DNA of 64,000 nt from Pseudomonadota bacterium. Its GTDB lineage: Bacteria > Pseudomonadota > Gammaproteobacteria > Burkholderiales > Burkholderiaceae_C. The position numbers were made by a program, and so were the translations under genes. The notes under the pieces were generated by a model. It did no database searches. It worked only from the letters and a program-made list of their open reading frames with translations, and was not told the DNA's origin. The DNA lies in assembly GCA_020161145.1 (NCBI GenBank), contig JAIUPQ010000003.1, positions 1 to 64,000 on the forward strand, given 5' to 3'. Positions 8,787 through 18,105 of the stretch are shown piece after piece; position 1 is the first letter of the stretch, and each line of letters begins with the position of its first letter.

Positions 8787-9251
8787 TCAGGCCAGGGCCT
8801 TGGCGGCCTCATGGATGGCGGCGCGGATGCGGACATAGGTCGCGCAGCGGCAGAGGTTGCCGGCCATGGCGTCGTCGATGTCGGTGTCGGTGGGTTTGCG
8901 GTTTTTCTCGAGCAACGCCACGGCACTCATGATCTGGCCCGACTGGCAATAGCCGCACTGCACCACGTCCAGCCGTTCCCAGGCCTGCTGGACCACCTGG
9001 GCCACGCGCGCCTGGCCCACGCCCTCGATGGTGGTGACCTTTTTGCCGGCCGCCGCCGACACGGCCGTCACGCAGGATCGAATCGGCTGGCCGTCCAGAT
9101 GCACGGTGCAGGCGCCGCACAGCGACATGCCGCAGCCGAACTTGGTGCCCGTGAGCTGCAAGGTGTCACGCAGCACCCACAGCAACGGGGTATCCGGGTC
9201 GGCATCGACCTGGGTCGGCTTGCCGTTCAGGGTGAATGTGATCGCTGGCAT
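8787..9251 (-). CDS. 2Fe-2S small subunit of molybdenum hydroxylase, IorA-like
   Basis: 154 residues, the normal length for this family. The N-terminal plant-type cluster uses [12 protein letters not shown] plus an earlier or later Cys (RSCVTAV). The C-terminal helical domain carries the second cluster in [11 protein letters not shown] and [11 protein letters not shown]. It passes electrons from the molybdenum site of the large subunit encoded 16 bases downstream. It has no Tat signal, so it would be carried out with the large subunit (hitch-hiker export), or the complex is cytoplasmic-facing. Confidence 0.93.
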   Translation of the reverse strand: MPAITFTLNGKPTQVDADPDTPLLWVLRDTLQLTGTKFGCGMSLCGACTVHLDGQPIRSCVTAVSAAAGKKVTTIEGVGQARVAQVVQQAWERLDVVQCGYCQSGQIMSAVALLEKNRKPTDTDIDDAMAGNLCRCATYVRIRAAIHEAAKALA

Positions 9252-9294
9252 ATGCAGTCCTCCTGACTGGTTGGGTAACGCTGGCTTGAGGCCC

Positions 9295-10020
9295 TTACCG
9301 GGCGAGTGATCCCGGCGGGGCTTCCATGAGACGACGGGTGACGATCATGCCTTGGGTGGCATGCAGGTACTTCTGGAAGTGCGGCGTGTCGCGATGGCGC
9401 AGATAGGCGCCTTCGTCGGCATAGATCTCGAAGAAGCGGATGTGGTTGGGGCGCTCCTTCAGCGCCACCGCGTAGATCGCGAACACCCCCGGCTCCAGGC
9501 GGATGGATGCCTCGATCTCTTCGGCAACGATGGCCTTGTAGGCATCCAGCTGAGCGGGGTCGATCTCCAGCTCGGCCATGCGGACCACGGCCGTGGGTGG
9601 CGGCAGCTGCGGCTTGGCCCCCAGCATGACCGGCACGGCCTCAAACAGCGCATAGCCCTTCAGCAACGGCCTGGAGGCATCGCGGAACGCCTGGTAGTGC
9701 GCAGACGCCAGATGGGTCTTGTAGGCGCTCTCGTCGGCGTAGACCTCCAGCACGCGGACGCGGCCCGGCTGGTCTTTGTCGCTCGCCCAGTAGAACGCCC
9801 GCACCCCGGCCTCACGGCGGCTCGCCCGCAGGTTGTCTTGCCCCAGCTCAACGAAACGGTCCATGCGGGCGGGGTCCACGTCCAGTTGCGACCACCGCAC
9901 ATAGGCGGACGATGCGGTGTCTGCGGTCAAGGGCGGGTCACCGGCCTGCGCCAGACCGCAAGCAATGAGCCATGCGAAGGGCAATTGGCGTAGCCGCTGC
10001 ATCCAGAGTGAGGCTTTCAT
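9295..10020 (-). CDS. Exported tandem ABM-domain (antibiotic biosynthesis monooxygenase-like) protein
   Basis: About 241 residues from ATG 10020; an upstream TTG at 10041 would overlap the adh stop. It begins with a Sec signal peptide ([13 protein letters not shown]). Two repeats of ~95 residues follow, each with [16 protein letters not shown]-type and [16 protein letters not shown]-type starts and later ...[19 protein letters not shown]-type ends, the hallmark of ABM/dimeric alpha-beta barrel domains. Tandem ABM proteins can form a pseudo-dimer in one chain. Single-domain relatives include quinol oxidases, heme oxygenases and proteins with no known catalysis, so activity is open. It is encoded between the hydroxylase and an alcohol dehydrogenase. 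Confidence 0.8.
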   Translation of the reverse strand: MKASLWMQRLRQLPFAWLIACGLAQAGDPPLTADTASSAYVRWSQLDVDPARMDRFVELGQDNLRASRREAGVRAFYWASDKDQPGRVRVLEVYADESAYKTHLASAHYQAFRDASRPLLKGYALFEAVPVMLGAKPQLPPPTAVVRMAELEIDPAQLDAYKAIVAEEIEASIRLEPGVFAIYAVALKERPNHIRFFEIYADEGAYLRHRDTPHFQKYLHATQGMIVTRRLMEAPPGSLAR

Positions 10021-10037
10021 GGCGACCATGGCTGGAT

Positions 10038-11105
10038 TCAACCATGGCCTGCGCCAGGGCGCCCCAGCGACGCCATGTCGATGACGAACCGGTACTTGAC
10101 GTCGCTCTTGAGCATGCGGTCGTAGGCTGCATTGATGTCCTGTATGGCCATCATCTCGATGTCGGAAACGATACCGTGCTGGCCGCAGAAGTCCAGCATC
10201 TGCTGCGTCTCATGGATGCCGCCGATGAAGGAGCCGGTCAGCACCCTGCGGCCATGTAGCAACGGCCCGGCCGTCACGGGCGGCTCAAGCGGGCCGAAAT
10301 AGCCGACCAGCACCAGCACGCCCTCAAAGCCAAGGGTCGCCATAAACGGGTTGACGTCGTGGACGTAGGGCACGGTATCGATGATCACATCGAACTTGCC
10401 GCCGACCGCCGCCAACTGATCCGCGTGGCCGGACAAGACGACGTGATCGGCGCCCAGCGCACGCGCGTCTGCCGCCTTGTCGGCAGAGCGGGTGAACAGC
10501 GTCACCTCGGCACCCAGCGCCTTGGCGAGCTTGATGGCCATGTGGCCCAACCCGCCCAGGCCCACAACGCCGACCTTGCTGCCTGGGCCCACCTTCCACT
10601 GCCGCAGCGGCGACCAGGTGGTGATGCCCGCGCACAGCAGCGGCGCTGCGGCGGCAGGATCAAGGCCATCGGGCACATGCAGCACGAACCGGTCTGGCGC
10701 CACGATCCGCTCGGAATAGCCGCCGTAGTTGCGCATGCCATCACGGCGATCGAGAAAGCCGTAGGTGAAGGTCGCCCCTTCGTGGCAGGCCTGCTCCAGG
10801 CCCAGCGTGCAGGCCGGGCAGTGGCCGCAGGAGTCAACCATGCAGCCGACACCGACGATGTCGCCGGCCTTGAAGCGCGTCACCTGCGCGCCGACATGGC
10901 TCACCCGGCCGACGATTTCGTGTCCCGGAACGACGGGATACGCCGTGACCCCGCCGTGGTTGCGCGCGAAGTGCAGATCGGTATGGCAGACCCCGCAATA
11001 GAGGATGTCGATCACCACATCGTCCGGGCGCGGTGTGCGGCGCTGGAACGCGAAGGGGGCGAGTGGATCCGTGGGGGTGTGGGCTGCGTAGCCTTGGACG
11101 TACAT
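10038..11105 (-). CDS. Zinc-dependent alcohol dehydrogenase, CAD/YahK-like
   Basis: 355 residues. The catalytic zinc site is C-G-V-C-H-T-D near residue 38 with GHEIVGRV further on, and the structural zinc lobe is CGHCPACTLGLEQAC. The Rossmann fold shows VGVVGLGGLGHMAIKLAKALGA, and the following residues (LFTRSADKAADA) suit NADPH, as in YahK and yeast ADH6. Such enzymes reduce a broad range of aldehydes to alcohols. It begins the run of genes toward xdhC and could remove aldehydes made or used by the IorAB-like enzyme; that link is inference. Confidence 0.9.
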   Translation of the reverse strand: MYVQGYAAHTPTDPLAPFAFQRRTPRPDDVVIDILYCGVCHTDLHFARNHGGVTAYPVVPGHEIVGRVSHVGAQVTRFKAGDIVGVGCMVDSCGHCPACTLGLEQACHEGATFTYGFLDRRDGMRNYGGYSERIVAPDRFVLHVPDGLDPAAAAPLLCAGITTWSPLRQWKVGPGSKVGVVGLGGLGHMAIKLAKALGAEVTLFTRSADKAADARALGADHVVLSGHADQLAAVGGKFDVIIDTVPYVHDVNPFMATLGFEGVLVLVGYFGPLEPPVTAGPLLHGRRVLTGSFIGGIHETQQMLDFCGQHGIVSDIEMMAIQDINAAYDRMLKSDVKYRFVIDMASLGRPGAGHG

Positions 11106-11126
11106 GTCAAAACTCCTGTTCCATGT

Positions 11127-11270
11127 TCATGGTTTGCGCGAAGCCGGACGCAAGCCGAAAAGCCGCTCGGCATTGCCGTGCGCCATCAAGGCCTTGTCCC
11201 CGTTGCTGACCGGCAGGCGCTCGATGACGTCCGCGCGCCGCCACCTGGGGGGCTTGCCAGGGCAAGGTGG
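11127..11270 (-). pseudogene. Amidohydrolase-family C-terminal remnant
   Basis: Between the alcohol dehydrogenase and the DJ-1 gene, one minus-strand frame reads ADVIERLPVSNGDKALMAHG then NAERLFGLRP and stops at 11127. That is the standard ending of amidohydrolase-2 (metal-dependent hydrolase) proteins. Nothing of the metal-binding body remains. Upstream residues resembling TLPWQAP appear in a different frame, so there is also a frameshift. It is a scar of a gene lost when the DJ-1 gene arrived or was rearranged. Confidence 0.65.
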
Positions 11271-11276
11271 CCTCTT

Positions 11277-11990
11277 TCAGGCGTCGACGGTCGATGGCGC
11301 CAGCAGCGCATCGCGCAGCGCTTCACCCAGGCTGGCGGCCGATTGGGGATTCTGGCCAGTGATGAGCCGCCCTTCGACCACCACGTTGTTGGCCCAGTTG
11401 GGGGCGTTCTGGTGGCGTGCGCCGCGTGCGTTGAGGGTGGACGCGAGCAGGAAGGGCACCGCCTGGGTGGATTGCACGGCCTCTTCTTCGCCATTGGTAA
11501 AGGCAGCCACGCGCTTGCCTGCCACCAGCAGGCTGCCGTCAGCGCGGCGCGCGTTGACCAGCGCAGCCGGGCCGTGGCAGACCGCTGAGACGATGCCGCC
11601 TGCGGCGTCGATGTCGCGAATGGCTTTTTGCGCGGCGGCGCTGTCGGGGAAGTCCCACATCGTGCCGTGACCACCCGCGAAGAAGATGGCCGAGTAATGC
11701 GAGGGATCGATGTCGTCCAGGCACAGCGTATGGGCGATGGCGCTGCGGAACTCGGTATCGGCCCAGTAGCGGGCGTTCACCGGGTCACTCAAGTCCTCCA
11801 GTCCGTCCAGTGGCGCGGGGCCTCCCTGGATGGAGGCGATCTCCACGCGGATGCCCGCCGCCTGAAGCTTGTCCAGCGGGTGCGTGACTTCAGCCAGGTT
11901 GAAGCCAGTGGCGATGCCGGTGGCCCCCTTGACTGGGCAACTGGTGACCACGAAGAGGACGGGTTTGAGTTCGGATGCTTGTGGGGTCAT
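11277..11990 (-). CDS. DJ-1/PfpI (Hsp31-like class I glutamine amidotransferase fold) protein
   Basis: 237 residues from ATG 11990; the longer frame to 12311 is antisense-type shadow of the neighbouring YCII gene. The nucleophile elbow is AVCHGPAALV, with the Glu/His context FFAGGHGTMWDFPD upstream and EIASIQGGP near the N-terminus, as in Hsp31/glyoxalase III-like members. These act on methylglyoxal-type carbonyls or as chaperone/deglycases. It follows the YCII-like gene by 32 bases and ends just before the amidohydrolase remnant. Confidence 0.9.
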   Translation of the reverse strand: MTPQASELKPVLFVVTSCPVKGATGIATGFNLAEVTHPLDKLQAAGIRVEIASIQGGPAPLDGLEDLSDPVNARYWADTEFRSAIAHTLCLDDIDPSHYSAIFFAGGHGTMWDFPDSAAAQKAIRDIDAAGGIVSAVCHGPAALVNARRADGSLLVAGKRVAAFTNGEEEAVQSTQAVPFLLASTLNARGARHQNAPNWANNVVVEGRLITGQNPQSAASLGEALRDALLAPSTVDA

Positions 11991-12022
11991 GGTTGTTTGT
12001 TTGCGTGTTCGGGTCTGGCCGC

Positions 12023-12322
12023 TCAGGCATGGCCCGGTGCGAACAGCAGCTCCCAGTTGGTGAATGGGCCCAGGGGGATGACGTCCCAGCCGATGAGGCC
12101 GGCCTCGGCCAGCGGGAACTCGCCCAGTGCCTTGCGGGCGGCCTCGATCGAGTCGGCTTCGGCAATGACGGCCACGCCGGGGCGGTCCTGGCGGAAATAG
12201 ATGTCGCGCACGACGCCGCTCTTGTAGAGCTGCCAGCAGTGGCGCGCCTCGTCCTGCATGTGCGGCATGTACTGCGCCATGGTGGCGCCGGGCTGGGGGA
12301 TGTCGAGACAAAGAAATTTCAT
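12023..12322 (-). CDS. YCII-related / muconolactone-isomerase-like small protein
   Basis: 99 residues with a ferredoxin-like alpha-beta pattern. The central part (VVRDIYFRQDRPGVAVIAEA, then ARKALGEFPLAEAGLIGWD) matches small proteins annotated as YCII-related or superoxide-dismutase-like. These form dimeric alpha-beta barrels and are often found beside oxidoreductases and LysR regulators; catalytic roles are mostly unproven. It is the first gene of the minus-strand unit divergent from lysR, so it is the likely direct target of that regulator. Confidence 0.75.
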   Translation of the reverse strand: MKFLCLDIPQPGATMAQYMPHMQDEARHCWQLYKSGVVRDIYFRQDRPGVAVIAEADSIEAARKALGEFPLAEAGLIGWDVIPLGPFTNWELLFAPGHA

Positions 12323-12519
12323 GATGAGACTCCAGTGATGGATGGGAAAGGATGGGAAAGCGGATCAGGCAAACGGGCTTCGTTCGGCGCTTGGTCGCCG
12401 CGCCGTGGGTCAGTTCAGGGGCATGGACGCCGCCAGATTTGTCGCCTTGAATTCCCGATTAAGCGCATGGGTGTCATGTTAAAGTAGAACCGTACGATCC
12501 AATGTAGAAGCAGATTCCC
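12323..12519. promoter_or_regulatory. Divergent regulatory region between YCII-like gene and lysR
   Basis: This 197-base gap separates two divergent genes, the classical LysR arrangement. Just before lysR are two direct GTAGAA elements (about 12486 and 12505) flanking the palindrome CGTACG. These are plausible parts of a LysR-type binding site, though no textbook T-N11-A dyad is obvious. I could not place convincing -35/-10 boxes for either gene. Confidence 0.4.
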
Positions 12520-13485
12520 ATGCGAAACGAACCCAATTCACCAATGCCATTGGCCGGCGCGCAGCCAGAGCACCAGGAGCGGCTGGATGGCGTCACCGTG
12601 TTCGTGGAGGTCGTGCGTCTGGGCGGTTTTGCGCGCGCAGCAGCCCATCTGGGGCTGACGCGCTCAGCCGTGGGCAAGGCGGTGGCGCGGCTGGAGGCGC
12701 GGCTGGCCACACGCTTGTTCCATCGCACCACGCGCGTGCAAAGCCTCACCGACGACGGCCAGATCTACCACGAGCACTGCCTGCGCGCGCTGGCCGAGTT
12801 GCAGGCCGCCGAGGCCCAGATGGAATCCGGCCGGCGTGAGGTGGCCGGGCGGCTGCGCGTCTCGATGCCAGTGCTTTTTGGCCGGCTGTGCGTCGCACCC
12901 ATCCTGCTGAATCTGGCGCAACAACACCCCACGCTGGAGTTGCATCTGAGCTTCAGCGACCGGCCCGTGGACGTGTTGGCGGAGGGTTTCGATCTGGCCA
13001 TCCGAAGCGGCGTGCTGGGAGCCGACAGCGAGGGGCTGCGCGCACGCAAACTGGGAGTGCAGCGCAAGCTGGTGTGCGCCTCGCCGGCCTACCTGGCCGC
13101 ACATGGGCAGCCGCTGAACACAGCCGACCTGGCCGCCCACAGCACCCTGCTTTACCGGCGCGCCGACCGCATCGACTTCTGGCAGTTGCCCGACGCCACG
13201 GGCCGTATCGTGGAGATGCCGCTCGCCTCGCGCCTGCATCTGGACGATCTGCAGGCCATTGCGGACGCGGCAGCGGCCGGTCTGGGCCTGGCGTGGTTGC
13301 CCGAATGGCTGGCACGGGATCGCCTGAGTTCAGGCGCGCTGGTGGCCGTGCTGGAGGATCAGGCCGGCGCGGCGATGGATATCCACGCCCTCTGGCCTGC
13401 CGCGCCCCACATGCCGCTGCGGCTGCGCCTGGCGGTGGATGCGCTGATGGAACAACTGCCCGCAAGGGTGGCGGTCCGTGGGTAG
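12520..13485 (+). CDS. LysR-family transcriptional regulator
   Basis: 321 residues. The winged helix-turn-helix is at ~25-85 (DGVTVFVEVVRLGGFARAAA, SAVGKAVARLEARLATRLF, TTRVQSLTDDG). A periplasmic-binding-like effector domain follows, with the typical SFSDRPVDVLAEGFDLAIR block near residue 150. It diverges from the YCII/DJ-1 genes, and the unit may extend through adh and the molybdenum hydroxylase. The inducer cannot be predicted. A bidirectional terminator follows 39 bases after the stop. Confidence 0.93.
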   Translation: MRNEPNSPMPLAGAQPEHQERLDGVTVFVEVVRLGGFARAAAHLGLTRSAVGKAVARLEARLATRLFHRTTRVQSLTDDGQIYHEHCLRALAELQAAEAQMESGRREVAGRLRVSMPVLFGRLCVAPILLNLAQQHPTLELHLSFSDRPVDVLAEGFDLAIRSGVLGADSEGLRARKLGVQRKLVCASPAYLAAHGQPLNTADLAAHSTLLYRRADRIDFWQLPDATGRIVEMPLASRLHLDDLQAIADAAAAGLGLAWLPEWLARDRLSSGALVAVLEDQAGAAMDIHALWPAAPHMPLRLRLAVDALMEQLPARVAVRG

Positions 13486-13523
13486 GTGAAGGCGCTGAAG
13501 ACGTGCCGGATGCACCATGAAAA

Positions 13524-13551
13524 ACGGGTCATGCCTTGCGACATGACCCGT
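13524..13551. terminator. Bidirectional intrinsic terminator between lysR and tRNA-Pro
   Basis: A perfect 10-bp stem (ACGGGTCATG / CATGACCCGT) with an 8-base loop. On the minus strand it is followed by a run of T, ending tRNA-Pro transcripts. On the plus strand it is followed by a T/C-rich stretch and can end lysR. The two genes converge here. Confidence 0.88.
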
Positions 13552-13570
13552 TGATCTTTCTTCTTGTTGT

Positions 13571-13647
13571 TGGTCGGGGTGGCGGGATTCGAACTCGCGA
13601 CCCCTTGCACCCCATGCAAGTGCGCTACCAGGCTGCGCTACACCCCG
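13571..13647 (-). tRNA. tRNA-Pro (anticodon GGG)
   Basis: 77 bases with CCA encoded. The acceptor stem CGGGGTG pairs with CACCCCG, discriminator A, then CCA. The D arm contains AGCGCAGCCTGGTAGCGCA. The anticodon stem CTTGC/GCAAG has loop ATGGGGT, giving anticodon GGG. The T arm contains GTTCGAATC. It follows the merR-like gene on the same strand, a normal neighbour in this lineage, but it has its own likely promoter. Confidence 0.97.
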
Positions 13648-13659
13648 ACGAAAGATCAG

Positions 13660-13665
13660 ACTATA
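13660..13665 (-). promoter_or_regulatory. -10 element for tRNA-Pro
   Basis: The minus strand reads TATAGT, five of six matches to the sigma-70 -10 box, 12 bases before the mature tRNA 5' end. Transcription would start a few bases ahead of the tRNA. The -35 region is weak. Readthrough from the merR-like gene upstream is also possible. Confidence 0.55.
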
Positions 13666-13696
13666 GCAGTAAATCGGGCACCTGCAGCTTCAGGGT

Positions 13697-14089
13697 TCAG
13701 TCCACTTCGAGCTGCTGGCGCAGCGACACCAACTCGCTGCGGATCTGGGCCAGCGTCCAGGGTGCCGCCGGCGCGCTGGGCTGGGCGGCAGCGGCGGCAT
13801 CGACGAGGCCCACGCCCTCCCCTTCGGCCAGGCGGTTGCGCGCGCCGCTGATGGTGAAACCCTGGTCATACAGCAGGTTGCGGATGCGGCGCACCAGCAG
13901 CACTTCGTGGTGCTGGTAATAGCGGCGGTTGCCGCCGCGCTTCATGGGGCGCAGCTGCGAGAACTCCTGCTCCCAGTAGCGCAGCACATAGGGTTTGACG
14001 CCGCACAGCTCGGCCACCTCACCGATGGTGAAGTAGCGCTTGGCAGGAATGTCAGGCAGCTTGGTGGTGATGAGGCTGTCGGGAGTCAT
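13697..14089 (-). CDS. MerR-family regulator of the pheT-ihfA neighbourhood
   Basis: 130 residues. The winged-helix domain is near the N-terminus (YFTIGEVAELCGVKPYVLRY, then WEQEF, GGNRRYYQ), with dimerisation helix residues after LVRRIRNLLYDQGFTISGAR. It lacks the C-terminal Cys ligands of metal-sensing MerR proteins. This short type is almost always found directly after ihfA in beta- and gammaproteobacteria and has no established target. It lies 126 bases downstream of ihfA on the same strand, with an intergenic repeat-like sequence between. Confidence 0.9.
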   Translation of the reverse strand: MTPDSLITTKLPDIPAKRYFTIGEVAELCGVKPYVLRYWEQEFSQLRPMKRGGNRRYYQHHEVLLVRRIRNLLYDQGFTISGARNRLAEGEGVGLVDAAAAAQPSAPAAPWTLAQIRSELVSLRQQLEVD

Positions 14090-14215
14090 GTGGGTTCATC
14101 AGCCGCCGCTGGCCGGGCCCGACTGCATCGGTGCCGGCACAGAAGCGGCTGGGTCGAGCCGCCGTGAAAACCCCGCCCAGGGACAGCAACCGGGAGGGAA
14201 CGTGGGGGCACCAAT

Positions 14216-14578
14216 CTACTCGAACTCGCCGCCGGGTGGCGGCGCATCGCCCTGCACCACGGCCTTCAATTTTGGGCTGGCGTGAAAAGTGACCACCTCG
14301 CGTGCGGCGATCGGAATGGCCTCGCCGGTGCGTGGGTTGCGCCCGGGTCGCGCGGCTTTGTGGCGCACTTCGAAGTTGCCGAAACCCGCAATCTTGACGT
14401 CTTCTCCGGCCACCAGGTGGGCGCGGATGGTGTCGAAGAAGGTGTCCACCATTTCCTTGGATTCGCGCTTGTTCAGGCCGATGCGCTCGAACAGCAGATC
14501 GGCCAACTCGGCCTTGGTGAGCGTGGGGGTCTCAACCGAGGTCAGCAGCAGGCGCGGCGGGTCAACGGGTGTGGTCAT
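14216..14578 (-). CDS. ihfA: Integration host factor alpha subunit
   Basis: 120 residues, slightly longer than the usual ~100 because of an N-terminal extension ([19 protein letters not shown]) before [20 protein letters not shown]. The DNA-bending arm is intact: [20 protein letters not shown], with the conserved Pro in RPGRNP. IHF is a heterodimer with IhfB that bends DNA at promoters and recombination sites. The gene follows pheT by 4 bases, the standard operon partner. Confidence 0.97.
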   Translation of the reverse strand: MTTPVDPPRLLLTSVETPTLTKAELADLLFERIGLNKRESKEMVDTFFDTIRAHLVAGEDVKIAGFGNFEVRHKAARPGRNPRTGEAIPIAAREVVTFHASPKLKAVVQGDAPPPGGEFE

Positions 14579-14582
14579 GGCG

Positions 14583-16973
14583 TCAACCCCGCAGCCTGGC
14601 GCCCAGCGGCGCGGTGCGCGCGATGGCGGCCTGTACGGCCGCGTCGATGCGGGCGTCGGTCAGCGGTTGCGCGTCATCTTGCAAGGTCAGGCGCAGCGCC
14701 AGGCTGCGCTCGCCGCTGGGCAGTTTGTAGATGTCGAAGAGGCGCACGTCCTGCACCAGGCCTTCGGCATCGGCCGCCAAAGCCCCCACCAGGGCGTCGT
14801 GGGTGACGGCGTCGTCCACCACCAGCGCCACGTCGCGCTGCACGGCTTGCTGACGCGGCACGGGCCGGCCTTGCGGCACCGGCTGGCGGCGCACCGCCGC
14901 CAGATCCAGCTCGAACACCACGGGCGCATAGGGCAGCTCGTAGCCCTGGCGCCAGCGCGGATGCAACTCACCCACGTGGCCTATGGTCTGGCCGTCCACC
15001 ACCACGGCCGCCGCGCGGCCAGGGTGCAGGGCCGGGTGCTCGGCGGGCACGAAGGTGGCCACCTGCGGCGCCAGCAGCGCCTGCACATCGCCCTTGGCGT
15101 CGAAGAAGTCGGCGCGGCGCTCGGGCTGGCCCCATTGCGCCATGTCGGCCGGCCCCCACGCCAGGCCCGCCACGCGCATGGGCTGGTCTATGCCGGCCAC
15201 GGTCAACGGGCCGCTGGGCACGCCAGGGTCGCGGCGGAACACGCGGCCCACCTCGAACACGCGCACGCGCTCGGCCTTGCGCGCCAGGTTGTGGCGCAGC
15301 ACCTGCACCAGGCTGCCGATGAGGCTGGAGCGCATCACGGCCAATGGCGCGGCAATGGGGTTGAGCACGCGGATGGGGTCGGCATTGCCAGCCAGCTCGG
15401 CCTCCCAGCGCGCCTCGACGAAGCTGTAGTTGATGGTTTCCTGATAGCCCAGGTGGGCCAGTGCGTGGCGCACGGCATGGCTGCTGCGCAGGCCTTCGGT
15501 GGGCCAGCGCGCGGTGATGGCACCTTGCGGTGGCGTGTCCGGCAGGCGGGCATAGCCCAGCACGCGGATCACTTCCTCAATGAGGTCTTCTTCGAGCGTG
15601 AGATCGAACCGCCACGACGGCGGGGTGACGGTGAAGATGCCGCCCTCTTGCGTGTACGGCAGCGAGAGGCGCTGCAGCACCTCGGCGCATTCGGCCTCGC
15701 TGACCGGCATGCCGATGACCTTGGCCGCCCGCGCCACGCGCAGCCGCACGGGTTCGCGCACGGGCAGGGTCGCGATGGTGTCGGTGATGGGGCCGGCCTC
15801 GCCGCCGCAGATGGCCAGCACCAGCGCGGTGATGCGCTCCAGGTGCTCGGGGATGGAGGCGGCATCGACGCCGCGCTCGAAGCGGTGGCCAGCCTCGGTG
15901 GCAAAGCCCAGCCGGCGCGAGCGACCGGCCACGGCCTCGGGCCACCAGAAGGCGGCTTCGATGTAGACGTTGCGGGTGGCATCGCTCACGGCCGTGGCCT
16001 CGCCGCCCATGATGCCGGCCAGCGATTCGGGCTTTTCGGCGTCGGCGATCACGCCCACATCGGTCTGCAACTCAACGGTCTTGCCGTTGAGCAGCGCCAA
16101 CTGCTCACCGGCCCTGGCCCAGCGCACGTGCAGATCGCCCGCGATCCGGTCCAGATCGAAGATGTGCGACGGCCGGCCCAGCTCGAACATCACGTAGTTG
16201 GAGATGTCCACCAGCGGCGCCACGCTGCGCTGGCCGCAGCCGGCCAGGCGCTGCACCATCCACGCGGGTGTGCGGGCCTGGGGGTTGACGCCGCGCACGA
16301 TGCGGCCGGCAAACCGGCCGCACAGGTCGGGCGCCTCGATGTGCACGGGGCGCGTCTCGGCCAGGGGCGTGGCCACCGGTGGCATGGCCGGCACGGTCAA
16401 CGGGGCGCCAGTCAGCGCGGCCACCTCGCGCGCCACGCCCAGCACGCTGAGCGCGTGGCCCAGGTTGGGCGTGAGCTTGAGCGTGAAGAGGGTGTCGTCG
16501 AGGTTCAGGTGCGTGCGGATGCTCTGGCCCAGTGGCGCGTCGCCATCCAGCTCCAGCAGGCCGCCCTGCTCGTCGCTGATGCCCAGTTCACGGGCCGAGC
16601 ACAGCATGCCAAAACTCTCCACGCCGCGCAGCTTGCCCACCTTGATGGCGAACGGCTTGCCGTCCTCGCCGGGCGGCAGCAGCGCACCCACCTGGGCCAG
16701 CGGCACGCGGATGCCGGCACGCGCATTGGGCGCGCCGCAGACGATTTGCAGCGGCTCGCCGGCCCCCACGCTGACGCGGCACACGCGCAGCCGGTCGGCG
16801 CCCGGGTGGGGTTCGGCGCTGAGGATTTCAGCCACCACCACGCCTTCGAAGGGCGGCGCCACGGGGCGGGTGTCTTCCACCTCCATGCCGGCCATGGTCA
16901 GCAGGTCGGCCAGCTCGGTGGTGGTCAGCGGCGGGTTGCAAAAGCTACGCAACCAGGATTCAGGGAATTGCAT
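14583..16973 (-). CDS. pheT: Phenylalanine-tRNA ligase beta subunit
   Basis: 796 residues, normal for the family. Domains in order: N-terminal part [11 protein letters not shown]; an EMAP/tRNA-binding domain around 40-150 ([25 protein letters not shown]); B3/B4 editing domain around 210-370; B5 with FRRDPGV-type and [12 protein letters not shown] segments; and the C-terminal ferredoxin-fold anticodon-binding domain ([18 protein letters not shown]). It forms the alpha2-beta2 enzyme with PheS, whose gene lies 11 bases upstream. Confidence 0.97.
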   Translation of the reverse strand: MQFPESWLRSFCNPPLTTTELADLLTMAGMEVEDTRPVAPPFEGVVVAEILSAEPHPGADRLRVCRVSVGAGEPLQIVCGAPNARAGIRVPLAQVGALLPPGEDGKPFAIKVGKLRGVESFGMLCSARELGISDEQGGLLELDGDAPLGQSIRTHLNLDDTLFTLKLTPNLGHALSVLGVAREVAALTGAPLTVPAMPPVATPLAETRPVHIEAPDLCGRFAGRIVRGVNPQARTPAWMVQRLAGCGQRSVAPLVDISNYVMFELGRPSHIFDLDRIAGDLHVRWARAGEQLALLNGKTVELQTDVGVIADAEKPESLAGIMGGEATAVSDATRNVYIEAAFWWPEAVAGRSRRLGFATEAGHRFERGVDAASIPEHLERITALVLAICGGEAGPITDTIATLPVREPVRLRVARAAKVIGMPVSEAECAEVLQRLSLPYTQEGGIFTVTPPSWRFDLTLEEDLIEEVIRVLGYARLPDTPPQGAITARWPTEGLRSSHAVRHALAHLGYQETINYSFVEARWEAELAGNADPIRVLNPIAAPLAVMRSSLIGSLVQVLRHNLARKAERVRVFEVGRVFRRDPGVPSGPLTVAGIDQPMRVAGLAWGPADMAQWGQPERRADFFDAKGDVQALLAPQVATFVPAEHPALHPGRAAAVVVDGQTIGHVGELHPRWRQGYELPYAPVVFELDLAAVRRQPVPQGRPVPRQQAVQRDVALVVDDAVTHDALVGALAADAEGLVQDVRLFDIYKLPSGERSLALRLTLQDDAQPLTDARIDAAVQAAIARTAPLGARLRG

Positions 16974-16984
16974 GGGTGTGGGGC

Positions 16985-18028
16985 TTACTGAAACTGGGCA
17001 AGGAAACGCAGGTCGCCGTCAAAGAACTGGCGCAGATCGGCCACGCCGTAGCGCAGCATGGCCAGGCGATCCAGCCCCGAGCCGAAGGCAAAGCCGATGT
17101 GACGTTCGGGGTCCATCCCCATGTGGCGGATGACTTGCGGGTGCACCTGGCCGGCACCCGAGATTTCCAGCCAGCGGCCGGCCAGCGGGCCGCTGCCGAA
17201 CTGCACGTCGATCTCGGCGCTGGGCTCGGTGAACGGGAAGTAGCTGGGCCGAAAGCGCAGCGTGACGTCGTCGGTCTCGAAAAAGGCCCGCACGAAGTCC
17301 AGGTAGACGGCTTTCAGGTCCTTGAAGCTGACCGCCTCACCCACCCACAGGCCTTCGACCTGATGGAACATGGGCGAGTGGGTGGCGTCGGAGTCGACCC
17401 GGTAGGTGCGGCCCGGCGCGATGACGCGGATGTCGGGCATGTGGGCCGCACCGGCATGGCGCCTGGCATGGGCTTGCGCGTAGCGGATCTGCATGGGGCT
17501 GGTGTGCGGGCGCAGGTTGAGCCAGCGGCCGGCCTCGTCCTGCATGTCCACGTAGAACGTGTCCTGCATGGAGCGCGCGGGGTGGTTCTCGGGGTTGTTC
17601 AGCGCGGTGAAGCTCATCCAGTCGGTTTCGATCTCGGGGCCGTCGGCCACATCGAACCCCATGCTGGCGAAGATGGCCTCGACGCGCGCCATGGTGCGCG
17701 ACACCGGATGCAGGCCGCCGGCGCCACGCTGACGGCCGGGCAACGTCACGTCCAGCCGCTCAGCCTGCAACTGCGCCGCCAGCTCGGCATCGGCCAGCGC
17801 CTGCCGACGCGCCGTCAGCAAAGCCTCGATGCGCTGCTTGGCCTGGTTGATCTGGGCGCCACGGGTCTTCTTCTCGTCTGGTGCCAGCGCGGCCATGCCT
17901 TTGAGCAAGTCGGTCAGGCGGCCGGCCTTGCCGGTGTAGCGGGCCTTGGCGTCTTCCAGCTCGGCCGGAGCGCCCGCAGCGGCAAAGTCGCGCTCGGCTT
18001 GGGAAACCAGGTCGTCGAGGTCGTTCAT
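16985..18028 (-). CDS. pheS: Phenylalanine-tRNA ligase alpha subunit
   Basis: 347 residues from ATG 18028 ([15 protein letters not shown]); the longer frame to 18283 is a shadow of rplT. The N-terminal coiled coil (about 1-90) binds tRNA. The class II core carries motif 2 ([20 protein letters not shown]) and motif 3 ([17 protein letters not shown]). The Ala/Gly that sets amino-acid specificity is in this GSGLDR region. It is encoded between rplT and pheT. Confidence 0.97.
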   Translation of the reverse strand: MNDLDDLVSQAERDFAAAGAPAELEDAKARYTGKAGRLTDLLKGMAALAPDEKKTRGAQINQAKQRIEALLTARRQALADAELAAQLQAERLDVTLPGRQRGAGGLHPVSRTMARVEAIFASMGFDVADGPEIETDWMSFTALNNPENHPARSMQDTFYVDMQDEAGRWLNLRPHTSPMQIRYAQAHARRHAGAAHMPDIRVIAPGRTYRVDSDATHSPMFHQVEGLWVGEAVSFKDLKAVYLDFVRAFFETDDVTLRFRPSYFPFTEPSAEIDVQFGSGPLAGRWLEISGAGQVHPQVIRHMGMDPERHIGFAFGSGLDRLAMLRYGVADLRQFFDGDLRFLAQFQ

Positions 18029-18105
18029 CACGTCATACAAATGAAAAAAGGCCGCACCAGAAGGTGACGGCCTTGGCGCGAAACGCCCCTGAGGGCGTGC
18101 GCAAA

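Noticed and set aside
14289-16991. 900-codon plus-strand ORF opposite pheT
   Set aside because: Low-complexity Ala/Gly/His/Gln translation typical of a shadow; pheT on the minus strand is complete and conserved.
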